Positions 23,759-32,293 of a DNA stretch of 64,000 bases are shown here, one piece after another. This DNA comes from CAWICD01 sp052267165. Its GTDB lineage: Bacteria; Vulcanimicrobiota; Vulcanimicrobiia; Vulcanimicrobiales; Vulcanimicrobiaceae. Positions within the stretch are counted from its first letter, which is position 1; each line of letters opens with the position of its first letter. A model generated the notes under the pieces. The model did no database searches. It saw nothing but the letters and a program-made list of their open reading frames with translations, and was not told the DNA's origin. The stretch spans positions 1 through 64,000 of the forward strand of contig JBKQHO010000049.1 in NCBI GenBank assembly GCA_052267165.1, written 5' to 3'. A program made the translations under genes and the position numbers.

Positions 23759-25651
23759 ATGGTTCATGTGACGTTTAGCTACGAGACGGGACTGACGCGG
23801 CCGATCTGCCGTAACGCTCGCCTAGTCGGAAGCTGGGACGTGACCGGGTGTTTCTCGGACCAGTGGACCGAAGCTCCGATGCAGGCCGGAGCAAGCGAAA
23901 TGGCTTGCTCATCATTCACCGCTACCGCGTGGTTCGACGAGTCACAAGTCGGCCGCATGTTTCGGTGGGGCGTCGTTGTCGACGTGGCCGGGAAGGCCAA
24001 TACGTGGGGAATCGCGACCGAGGTCGGCGATATGCACGCGACGGATTGCTCCCGAGCATTCATACTTCGCGCGGCAGGGCAGGCCGAATCTTACTGGTTG
24101 ACGACGACCCGTAGGTTTGGCGCTCAAAAGCTTCATGCGCCGGGAATGGACTCTCCCGCAATTCGTTCTGCCGTGTGGGCTCCAAATGCGCAAAACGTCG
24201 AGCTGGTTTTCGCTCAGTTTGATGCAGAGCAGTTCAGCGGCGGCTATATCGACGACGACGGAAACGGCATCGACGCCTCTGTCGGACAGAACGGCGCCTT
24301 TCCTCTATTCGCGCAAGGCGATGGAATCTTTGCGACGGACCTAGCACGCTCGCCGTCGCTCACCGATTATGAAGCCTTCTCGCAACGGCTTTACATGTTC
24401 CGTATCACCAACGAGCAAGGAGAACGATACTACAAGACCGATCTATGGTCACGCAATCAAGTAGGCCGGGGAGTAATAAATCCGCACGGGCAAAAATATA
24501 CCGGCACATTTGAAGACCTGGACGAGACGGTTAGTTGCTCCATCGTTACAGACCCCGATCTGGTCGCAACGAGCGTCTACGACGCAGGTTGGCCAAGGCG
24601 CGACCTGATTTCGGCAGGCGAGTTTTGGAGAGACGAATTTACGCCGGGCCTGCATTTGCCCCAGCGTGCCGAAGACTTCATCGTCTATGAGCTCCATGTC
24701 TCATCGTTCGCAACCGTTGCGAATGACGCTAGCCCGCTCGCAAACGCTCTTGCTCTGCTGGATCGGCTCGTCGATCTCGGAGTGAATGTGATCGAGTTGT
24801 TTTCCGTCCCAAGCTTCACTAATCTTTCTCGGCATTGGTGGCTCGGTTCCTCGCATTTCTTCTGCGTCCAAACGAGCGTCGGCGGCGGCGACGAATTGAA
24901 GCTCTTCGTTCGCGCGTGCCACCGAAAGGGGGTCGCGGTCATTCTCGATGTTTTCTACAGCGGTCTGAGCCAGGATGGCGGTCGCTCGCAATGGGGATAC
25001 GACTCCGACCCTTCTGAATCTCCCGAACACAATATATACTATTGGTACGAAGGCCAATCGCATGACTACGCGTCCGTCGAAGGTGGTTATGTGGACAATG
25101 GCTCCAGCGGTTGGACGCCACGGCTCTGGCATGAAAACGTCCGCCAGCTCTTTACCAGTAGCGCTGCTATGATGATAGACGAGTATCATATCAATGGGAT
25201 CAAAGTCGACTTCACGGACGCGCTTCATAAGGGCAATCGGCTGCATGCCGACGGGCGGCCTCTGGAGCATGTCAACCTTTTTGGGATCAAGTTGTTGAGA
25301 GAATTGGCACGTACCGTGCGATTTGTGGACCCTGCCGTCTTTCTGATCGCTGAGGATAACACCGGCTGGGAGGGGCTGACCCGGCCCGTTGACCAAGGCG
25401 GCGTCGGATTCGATGCGGTGTGGTCCGCCGGTCTCTACTCGAAGCGACCGCGGATAATTGAGTCGTTCGCGGCATCGTCCGGGAGCTCGCAGGAGTCACA
25501 ACGGCCGCCTGCTGCCGAGCCATCGGTATCAACGGCTTTTGAGGTTCCGGGCAATGTGTTTCGTCAGCTACACGCTTATTCTGCTGCAAATGGACTGACC
25601 TTTAACGAGATCGTAACCAAGGCGCTCCAGGCCTTCTTGGGGAAGGATTGA
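23759..25651 (+). CDS. Truncated GH13 alpha-glucan enzyme with a C-terminal ribbon-helix-helix-like tail
   Basis: Start ATG 23759 with GAAGG upstream; 630 residues. The N-terminus (FSYETGLTRPICRNARLVGSWD) is a carbohydrate-binding beta-domain as in branching-enzyme-like GH13 proteins. The barrel shows YELHVSSF, LGVNVIELF, VILDVFYSG, the nucleophile Asp in NGIKVDFTDALH near residue 484, and the acid Glu in VFLIAEDNTGW near 532. It then breaks off after GFDAVWSAGLYS: the region-IV HD motif, the last barrel strands and the C-terminal domain are missing. Instead there is a Ser/Pro-rich linker and residues 594-630, FEVPGNVFRQLHAYSAANGL and on, which look like an Arc/CopG-type RHH unit. Probably inactive as a hydrolase; a binding role is possible. 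Confidence 0.75.
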   Translation: MVHVTFSYETGLTRPICRNARLVGSWDVTGCFSDQWTEAPMQAGASEMACSSFTATAWFDESQVGRMFRWGVVVDVAGKANTWGIATEVGDMHATDCSRAFILRAAGQAESYWLTTTRRFGAQKLHAPGMDSPAIRSAVWAPNAQNVELVFAQFDAEQFSGGYIDDDGNGIDASVGQNGAFPLFAQGDGIFATDLARSPSLTDYEAFSQRLYMFRITNEQGERYYKTDLWSRNQVGRGVINPHGQKYTGTFEDLDETVSCSIVTDPDLVATSVYDAGWPRRDLISAGEFWRDEFTPGLHLPQRAEDFIVYELHVSSFATVANDASPLANALALLDRLVDLGVNVIELFSVPSFTNLSRHWWLGSSHFFCVQTSVGGGDELKLFVRACHRKGVAVILDVFYSGLSQDGGRSQWGYDSDPSESPEHNIYYWYEGQSHDYASVEGGYVDNGSSGWTPRLWHENVRQLFTSSAAMMIDEYHINGIKVDFTDALHKGNRLHADGRPLEHVNLFGIKLLRELARTVRFVDPAVFLIAEDNTGWEGLTRPVDQGGVGFDAVWSAGLYSKRPRIIESFAASSGSSQESQRPPAAEPSVSTAFEVPGNVFRQLHAYSAANGLTFNEIVTKALQAFLGKD

Positions 25652-25808
25652 TTCAACAGTTCTGCCGCAGATTGCGAGAAGCTGCCACGGTGCTCGTTCA
25701 TGCGAAAATTCATGCGCGAGCACGGACTGCGGTGCGTATGGCAGTGAGAGCGCGTACGGAATCGCTGCACGCGTCACTCGCGAACCTTCGCCTCGAAAGT
25801 GAGGTTCC

Positions 25809-27896
25809 GTGGATCACGGGCGAATCTGGAGCGAAACAGACGGCTCACCCAATCCTCTCGGTGCGACGTGGTTCAACGAGAGCGGGGCCTTCAACTTTGC
25901 CATCTATTCGAAGTACGCGACAACGGTAACGCTGCTGTGTTATGGTGCGGGCGACTTCGTGCGTCCGATCTTCGCATACCAATTCGACCGGCGGAGGAAC
26001 CGGACCGGTCGCACGTGGCACGCTCGCCTCCGCGGTGACCTTCTAGGCGACGCCAGATACTACGCCTATCGGATCGACGGACCCCCACCGTCCGGTGACC
26101 GCTTCGAGCGGCACGCGTTCGATTCGCAGAAGATCCTGCTGGATCCGTACGCACGTGCGGTCTTCTTCCCGCCCGAGTTCGACCGCCGCGCTGCGATCGA
26201 GCCCGGAGCGAACGACGGGCGCGCACCCCTGGGCGTCCTCCTGAGAGAAGCTTCGCGCGTAAGGGAGGGGTTGCCCGTCTTCGATGCGTCCCGCCGTCCG
26301 CGGCACGATAGCGACCTCGTGATCTATGAGCTGCACGTGCGCGGGTTCACCGCCGATCCGGGCTCAGGTATTCCGGCGGCTCGACGCGGTACATTCCTGG
26401 GCGTGATCGACAAGATTCCATATTTGGCGGCCCTCGGAATCACCGCCGTCGAGTTGATGCCGGTCTTTCAGTTCGATCGCACCGAGCCGAACTACTGGGG
26501 CTACATGCCGTTGTCATTCTTCGGACTGCAGCACGACTATGCGTCGACTCCCGGAGAGCAGCTCGCCGAATTCCGCACGATGGTGACGTCCCTGCATGAG
26601 GCTAACATCGAAGTGTATCTCGACGTCGTCTTCAACCATACGAACGAGGGGGACGAGAGCGGCCCTGTCTTCAGTTTCAAGAGCATCGACAACAGCACAT
26701 ATTACATGGCATCCGAGGATCCGGCGCACCCATATGCGGACTATAGCGGAACCGGAAACACGCTGCACTGCGCCAACGCAACCGTCCGCCAACTTGTCGT
26801 CGACAGCCTGCGACACTGCGTTTGCGAGCTCGGCGTCGATGGCTTTAGGTTCGACCTAGCTTCGGTTTTCTCGCGCAATACCGACGGCAGCATCGCGTTC
26901 GACGACCCGCCGATCTTCGGTGAGATCGCTATGGACCCGTACCTGTCGACTGCGCGGCTTATCGCCGAACCTTGGGAGGGTAATCCTCGATTTCCGAACT
27001 ACCAGCTCGGAAACGAGGCGGCTCGTAACCAGCCGTTTCAGCGCAGCTTCCCCGGCATCGGCTGGCGTCAGTGGAACGATCGCTTCCGCGAGACGGCGCG
27101 GCGCTTTGTGAAGGGCGACGCCGGTTGGGTGCCCGAGCTCATGACGCGCATCTACGGCAGCAGTGATGTCTTCCCCGACACGCTCCCGGACTCGTACCGC
27201 CCCTACCAGAGCGTAAATTATGTGGCCGCCCACGACGGTCCGACGCTCTACGATCTGGTCGCCTACACGACGCGGGAGGGCTGGAACTGCGGCGGACCGG
27301 ACGGCGAGGAGAACGTCGGGGCGGACGTGATGCGGTTGCGCAAGCAACAAGCGAAAAACTTCTGTTGTTTGGTCATGCTCTCCAATGGCACGCCCATGTT
27401 TCGTGCCGGTGACGAGTTTCTTGCGACCCAAGGAGGTAACGGCAATCCGTACAACGTCGACAGCCCGACGACATGGCTGAACTGGCGCCGATTGGACGAG
27501 CATCGCGACGTGTGCCGCTTCTTCGCAATGATGATCGCCTTCCGCAAACGGCACCCATCGATTGCCCGGGCAACCTTCTGGGAGGACGACGTGGAGTGGC
27601 ACGGCGTCGGCGCGTCACCCGACTTGGGTCCGGACTCGCGGTCCGTCGCCTGGTGCCTGAAGGGTGGCCGCGAGAACGACGACGACCTGTACGTCATGGT
27701 AAATGCGTATTGGGAGACGCTGATGTTTGCGGTACAGGGAGACGACGCAGCGGTTTGGCTACGGATCGCCGATACTAGCCTCGACAGTCCGGGCGACATC
27801 AACGACGAGGGTTCTTCAGCGCGTTCGATCGGCTCAGCTTCCTACGCCGTCGCGCCACGCTCGATCGTCGTGCTATTGCGAAAGAAGAAAGGATGA
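25809..27896 (+). CDS. glgX: Glycogen debranching enzyme (isoamylase type)
   Basis: Cleaves alpha-1,6 branches of glycogen. The 695-residue protein has the CBM48 start (SPNPLGATWFNESGAFNFAI), YELHVRGFT, TAVELMPVFQFD, region I DVVFNHT, the nucleophile Asp in DGFRFDLAS near residue 348, the Glu in ARLIAEPWEG near 386, and region IV VNYVAAHDGPTLYDLV. TPMFRAGDEFLATQGGNGNPYN is a GlgX hallmark. Start is GTG 25809. It follows the truncated GH13 gene by 157 bases on the same strand. Confidence 0.94.
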   Translation: MDHGRIWSETDGSPNPLGATWFNESGAFNFAIYSKYATTVTLLCYGAGDFVRPIFAYQFDRRRNRTGRTWHARLRGDLLGDARYYAYRIDGPPPSGDRFERHAFDSQKILLDPYARAVFFPPEFDRRAAIEPGANDGRAPLGVLLREASRVREGLPVFDASRRPRHDSDLVIYELHVRGFTADPGSGIPAARRGTFLGVIDKIPYLAALGITAVELMPVFQFDRTEPNYWGYMPLSFFGLQHDYASTPGEQLAEFRTMVTSLHEANIEVYLDVVFNHTNEGDESGPVFSFKSIDNSTYYMASEDPAHPYADYSGTGNTLHCANATVRQLVVDSLRHCVCELGVDGFRFDLASVFSRNTDGSIAFDDPPIFGEIAMDPYLSTARLIAEPWEGNPRFPNYQLGNEAARNQPFQRSFPGIGWRQWNDRFRETARRFVKGDAGWVPELMTRIYGSSDVFPDTLPDSYRPYQSVNYVAAHDGPTLYDLVAYTTREGWNCGGPDGEENVGADVMRLRKQQAKNFCCLVMLSNGTPMFRAGDEFLATQGGNGNPYNVDSPTTWLNWRRLDEHRDVCRFFAMMIAFRKRHPSIARATFWEDDVEWHGVGASPDLGPDSRSVAWCLKGGRENDDDLYVMVNAYWETLMFAVQGDDAAVWLRIADTSLDSPGDINDEGSSARSIGSASYAVAPRSIVVLLRKKKG

Positions 27897-28141
27897 GCCC
27901 GTCGCCGTCCATGCCAAGTGTAGCGTAGTCGATCGTTTCCCCAAAACAGGCAAACGCTCTCTCTTGTCCCACAAAACAAGTAGTGCGCTGATTCGCACTC
28001 ATGGTATCAACGCCTTGAGGACGGTGATATTTCTTTGCAGGGAGTCGGCCGTGGGGCCGGCGGCCTAAATCGCGGTAAGGGTCGCAGCCCGGAGACTGGA
28101 ATCCGTAGGAGAGGCTGCCGTGAGCCGCCGGAGGAAAAGCC

Positions 28142-29419
28142 ATGATCATTTACAATCTGTTCCCGCTCCTTGCCGGCACGTTTCCTCGCTGGCTCCCACA
28201 CATCGAACGGGCTTCGGCGATGGGCTTTGACTGGGTCCTCGTCAACCCGGTTCAGGAACCCGGCGCTTCGGGAAGCATATACTCCATTGCGGATAACTTC
28301 GCGATCAACCCGGCGCTGGTGGAGTCGGCTGATAAGCGCTCCGCCGAAGACCAACTGCGAGCGGTCCTCCAGGCGACGCGGGCGAGAGGCTTGCGTACGA
28401 TGGTCGACTTGGTAATCAACCATTGTGCCAAGGACTCGAAGATCGTAGCGACCCATCCGGCATGGTTTTGCCACGACGCCGATGGTGCCGTTGTCGAGGC
28501 CTTTTGCTGGGAGAACGGTAGGAAGGTGGTTTGGGAGGATTTGGCCCAGTTCGACCATCTCGGTACGGCAGATCCTGAAGGTCTGTACCGCTACTGCCTC
28601 GAGGTCGCTGAGCATCTGCTCGACCTCGGGTTCGAGGGCTTTCGCTGTGACGCTGCTTACAAAGTGCCCGCTGCCCTTTGGCAGCGGCTGATTGCCGACG
28701 TGAAACGTCGCGCACCGGCAACGGTGTTCGTGGCGGAGACGCTGGGCTGCACGACGCCCGAGGCGCTCGCGACGGGCAGAGCCGGCTTCGACTACGTATT
28801 CAATAGCTCGAAATGGTGGGATTTTCGCTCCCCGTGGCTATTGCAGCAATATGATTTGATGCGCGAGGTGGTCGCAACGATCGCCTTTCCGGAAAGTCAC
28901 GACACCCCTCGACTGGCGCAAGAGGCCCACGGAAACCCGAACGCACTCAAGCTACGCTACGTGTTCTCAGCCTTGTCTTCGTCCGCGTGCATGATTCCCA
29001 TCGGCTTCGAGTTCGGCTTCCAGCGACCGCTCGACGTCGTCTGCTCTCGTCCCGAGGACTGGGAATCGACCACGCTGGATCTTCGAGACTTCATCCGTGC
29101 GGTAAACGACGTGAAGGCATCTCATCCGGTGTTCCAGGAAGACACGCCGATCGTCGTTTTGCCCTCCCCCGACCCACACATCGCAGTTTTCTGGAAAGCT
29201 TCAGCGTCAGCCGGTCAAGAAGCACTGCTGTATCTTAACACCGATCTCTGGAGCCGACACTCCGTCGAGTTAGGCGACGTGCGTGGACCGCTCCAGTTCC
29301 ACCGCCCGATCGTGGACGCGTCGCCCGAGTTCCGCATGGACACCGTTCCAGTCGGATCGTTCACGTACGATTTCGGGCCCGGACAGAGCCTCGTGTTCGT
29401 CGCTCCCGGTAAACAGTAG
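28142..29419 (+). CDS. GH13 alpha-amylase-family enzyme (GlgE-like subset)
   Basis: A compact 425-residue barrel enzyme: MIIYNLFPLLAGTFPRWLPH, FDWVLVNPVQEPGASGSIYS, region I TMVDLVINH, the nucleophile Asp in EGFRCDAAYKVPAALW, the Glu in VFVAETLGC, and region IV IAFPESHDTPRLA. The opening segment resembles the maltosyltransferase GlgE core, but the N-terminal domains of GlgE are missing, and the active-site segments are those of a separate group usually found beside GlgA2/GH57 clusters. AGGAAAAGCC precedes the ATG. Substrate likely a short alpha-glucan; exact reaction unknown. Confidence 0.85.
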   Translation: MIIYNLFPLLAGTFPRWLPHIERASAMGFDWVLVNPVQEPGASGSIYSIADNFAINPALVESADKRSAEDQLRAVLQATRARGLRTMVDLVINHCAKDSKIVATHPAWFCHDADGAVVEAFCWENGRKVVWEDLAQFDHLGTADPEGLYRYCLEVAEHLLDLGFEGFRCDAAYKVPAALWQRLIADVKRRAPATVFVAETLGCTTPEALATGRAGFDYVFNSSKWWDFRSPWLLQQYDLMREVVATIAFPESHDTPRLAQEAHGNPNALKLRYVFSALSSSACMIPIGFEFGFQRPLDVVCSRPEDWESTTLDLRDFIRAVNDVKASHPVFQEDTPIVVLPSPDPHIAVFWKASASAGQEALLYLNTDLWSRHSVELGDVRGPLQFHRPIVDASPEFRMDTVPVGSFTYDFGPGQSLVFVAPGKQ

Positions 29420-29787
29420 GTTGGCCTCGAAACGCAGCTCTCAACACAAGAAAACCCAGACTAGCATTTTGCAAGGTGCTAGATGCGGTCGCGGTCTGCG
29501 TTGGCCGTTGCGGAAAGGCTTTTCCGGCAGCCACGTCCAATCGCGGGCATTCAATCATCCGCTGCCTCGCGAGCCGGCCACCGGACGTGCGAAGCGAATC
29601 CAGCGTTTCTCGAGCTCCGACGTGTAATGCTGCACCCGACGCAGGATCGTGCTCGGTGCGAGGGAGACACCGTGTTCGGCCGTCGCGACCAAGTCTCGGG
29701 ACGAGAGTCTATACGCGGCTATCTGTTCGAGCGACCTGATCTCGGCGCGGCCGTGCCTCTGCCAAACTAGCCAGCAGATTGAGGCCC
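29420..29787. other. Intergenic region before the chaperone genes
   Basis: 368 bases with only short Arg/Ser-rich frames and no recognisable product. Probably carries the promoter for DUF2760-Hsp70-Hsp70. TTGAGG 3 bases before 29788 is the ribosome site. Confidence 0.5.
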
Positions 29788-30432
29788 ATGAAAATCGTTT
29801 CGATAATCGTAGCCTTTGCCTTGCTACTCCTGACCGCGGCGATGCTCGTCCCCGCGGCGGGTGACTATCGCTTTGCCTTCTCGCTCGTCGCCTTGGCGGC
29901 GGCCGCAGCCTTACTCGTGACCGTCGTCGTCGGGTGGACGGAGGGACCCGACCAGCCGGTCGCGCGGATCGAAGCAGTGAAAGCTGCCCCGGCCCCGGCT
30001 GTCGAAGCCGTCAAAACCGCTCCGGCGCCGATCGTCGCAAACCAAGCCGAGGCCGAGGTGGTCAGCTTCCTTGCCATGCTCCAAGAGAAAGGTCGATTTG
30101 TCGACTTCCTCATGGACAACATCACGCCTTATAGCGACGCCCAGGTCGGAGCAGCGGCTCGCGTCGTGCACGACGGATGCAAGGCCGTTCTGCGGGACAA
30201 CTTTCGCATCGTTCCCGTCCGGGAGGAGAACGAAGGTTCGAAAGTGACTGTATCGGCGGGACATCCGGCCGACGAATACCGTCTCGTCGGAAAGATAAGC
30301 GGTCAGGCGCCGTTCGCGGGAACGCTGATGCACCGAGGCTGGAGAACCGAGTTTGTTAAGCTCCCAAGGGTCTTGCGAATGGGCGACAACAGCCTTCCCA
30401 CTATTTCACCTGCAGAAGTGGAGCTTACGTAG
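29788..30432 (+). CDS. DUF2760 family protein (Hsp70-associated)
   Basis: 214 residues: two N-terminal membrane spans (IVSIIVAFALLLLTAAMLV and FSLVALAAAAALLVTVVVGW), an Ala/Pro/Val linker with two APAPxVEAVK-like units, then the DUF2760 core FLAMLQEKGRFVDFLMDNI, YSDAQVGAAARVVHDGC and GWRTEFVKLPRV ending SPAEVELT. Members of this family are typically encoded next to atypical Hsp70 genes, as here, 21 bases before the first Hsp70. A role as membrane-attached co-chaperone is an inference. Start ATG 29788 rather than 29779 because TTGAGG is directly upstream. Confidence 0.85.
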   Translation: MKIVSIIVAFALLLLTAAMLVPAAGDYRFAFSLVALAAAAALLVTVVVGWTEGPDQPVARIEAVKAAPAPAVEAVKTAPAPIVANQAEAEVVSFLAMLQEKGRFVDFLMDNITPYSDAQVGAAARVVHDGCKAVLRDNFRIVPVREENEGSKVTVSAGHPADEYRLVGKISGQAPFAGTLMHRGWRTEFVKLPRVLRMGDNSLPTISPAEVELT

Positions 30433-30453
30433 GCACGACCTACGCCTCGAGTC

Positions 30454-32289
30454 ATGGAATATCGATTCAGCCTCGGCATCGATCTTGGGACGACCAACAG
30501 CGCCATAGCGATCACCGACCTCGAAAGCGATCGCACGGAGGTCGTCGACGTCACTCAGATTCTCAGCCCGAACCAGGTCGGCGAACAATCGACGTTACCG
30601 TCTGCCGTATACATTCCGCACCCGGACGAATTTCCCGAAAACGCCTTTCGTTTGCCCTGGGAGACGGAATCCGGGCGCGCAATCGTTGGTCAATTCGCGC
30701 GCGACCACGGCGCCCTGGTCCCCGACCGCCTCGTAACCTCTGCAAAATCGTGGCTTTCCAACCCGCACGTCGATGCGCGGAAAAAGACGCTTCCGTGGAG
30801 TTCGGATATCGACGAGGAGAAGCTATCCGCGTTTGAATGCTCTCGCCGATACCTCGAACACCTGAGCGAGGGGTTCCTTTATGCCGAGCGCATGAAGGGC
30901 AAGCATTGGAGCCTGTCCGACGGTGTGATCGTCCTGGGCGTCCCCGCCTCGTTCGATGAGGTCGCAAGAAGCCTAACGTCCGAAGCCGCCGAGGCCGCCG
31001 GCCTAGGAAAGGTCACGCTGCTCGAGGAGCCGCAGGCGGCGTTCTATGCCTGGATCTCTGGGGCGGCCACGGGGTGGCGCTCGCAGGTCGGACCCGGGGA
31101 TATCGTCTTGGTGTGTGATGTCGGCGGTGGAACCGCCGACTTCAGCCTGATCGCCGTCAGCGAGAACGACGGCGCGCTCGAGTTGGAACGCATAAGCGTC
31201 GGCGAACATATTCTCCTCGGCGGCGATAACATGGATCTGGCCCTCGCCTATACGCTGAAGGCGCAGCTGGAGGCGGAGGGCACGCCGATCGATGATTGGC
31301 AGCTGCTTGCGCTTGTCCATGCCGTCGCCAGAGCTAAGGTCGCGTTATTCTGCGACGAATCGTTGGCTGCGGCGCCGATCAGCGTTCCGTCGCGCGGGTC
31401 GAGCCTTTTCGCCAAAACGGTATCGACGTCACTCGACCGGACGACCCTCGAGCGAGTCGTGCTCGAGGGTTTTTTCCCGATGACCGGCGTCGCCGAGCTT
31501 CCGCGAGAAGCGCGCGATGTAGGGCTTCGCGAATTCGGCCTCCCATACGCGGCGGATGCCGCCATCAGCAAGCACCTAGCTCGTTTCCTGGCGCGGAGCC
31601 TGGCGAATGTAAGAGCCAGTGAATCGCTGACGCGTCTAGTCGGCGACCGTGCCGAGTCGGGAGCCTTTCTCGCGCCAACGGCCGTTCTGTTCAATGGCGG
31701 CGTCTTCAACGCCGCCCCGATGCGTCGGCGCGTTCGGGATTTGCTGGCGTCCTGGACGCAGGGCCCGGTGCGCGAGCTCGAGGGCGTTCAACTGGACCTT
31801 GCCGTGGCCAAAGGCGCATCGCTCTACGGACGAAATCGCGTCAGCGGCAAGGGCGTCCGGATCAAGGCCGGTACAGCGCGGTCGTACTATATCGGCTTGG
31901 AGACGTCGATGCCGGCCGTGCCGGGATTCAAACCGCCCGTCAAAGCGTTGTGCGTCGTTCCGCAAGGCATGGAAGAAGGCTCCGAACTGCTGATCGCCGA
32001 TCGGGAGTTCGGCCTCGTCACCGGGCAGCCCGCGGACTTCCGCTTTTTCTCGTCGGAAGCGCGCAGTGGCGACAAGCCGGGGCAGGTCCTTCCCGACGCC
32101 GAACGGCTACTGGAGGAGACCAGCCTACTCGAAGTCGATTTGCCTTCGATCGACGGTTTACCCGACGGACAGCCTGTGCCCGTGCATATCAACTCCGTCG
32201 TCACGGAGCTTGGCACGCTCGAACTCTGGATGAAGCACACGAACTCGGATCGCCGTTGGAAGGTCGAGTTCGCGGTCCGTACGGAGTAA
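30454..32289 (+). CDS. Atypical Hsp70-family ATPase
   Basis: 611 residues. The actin-like ATPase fold is clear: GIDLGTTNSAIAI near residue 8, VLGVPASFDEVAR, LLEEPQAAFYAW, phosphate-2 CDVGGGTADFSLI, ILLGGDNMDLALA, and the adenosine loop VLFNGGVFNAAPMR. After about residue 450 the usual DnaK substrate domain is replaced by a compact beta-rich region (VRIKAGTARSYYIGLE, MEEGSELLIADREF). It belongs to the Hsp70-like group found with DUF2760, not to housekeeping DnaK. Sits between DUF2760 and a second Hsp70 gene, tightly spaced, so one transcription unit. Its clients are unknown; the glycogen-enzyme context is suggestive. Confidence 0.9.
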   Translation: MEYRFSLGIDLGTTNSAIAITDLESDRTEVVDVTQILSPNQVGEQSTLPSAVYIPHPDEFPENAFRLPWETESGRAIVGQFARDHGALVPDRLVTSAKSWLSNPHVDARKKTLPWSSDIDEEKLSAFECSRRYLEHLSEGFLYAERMKGKHWSLSDGVIVLGVPASFDEVARSLTSEAAEAAGLGKVTLLEEPQAAFYAWISGAATGWRSQVGPGDIVLVCDVGGGTADFSLIAVSENDGALELERISVGEHILLGGDNMDLALAYTLKAQLEAEGTPIDDWQLLALVHAVARAKVALFCDESLAAAPISVPSRGSSLFAKTVSTSLDRTTLERVVLEGFFPMTGVAELPREARDVGLREFGLPYAADAAISKHLARFLARSLANVRASESLTRLVGDRAESGAFLAPTAVLFNGGVFNAAPMRRRVRDLLASWTQGPVRELEGVQLDLAVAKGASLYGRNRVSGKGVRIKAGTARSYYIGLETSMPAVPGFKPPVKALCVVPQGMEEGSELLIADREFGLVTGQPADFRFFSSEARSGDKPGQVLPDAERLLEETSLLEVDLPSIDGLPDGQPVPVHINSVVTELGTLELWMKHTNSDRRWKVEFAVRTE

Positions 32290-32293
32290 CTTC

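Noticed and set aside
28142..29419. Full GlgE maltosyltransferase
   Set aside because: The first residues resemble GlgE, but N-terminal domains and GlgE active-site context are missing; called a GH13 family member only.
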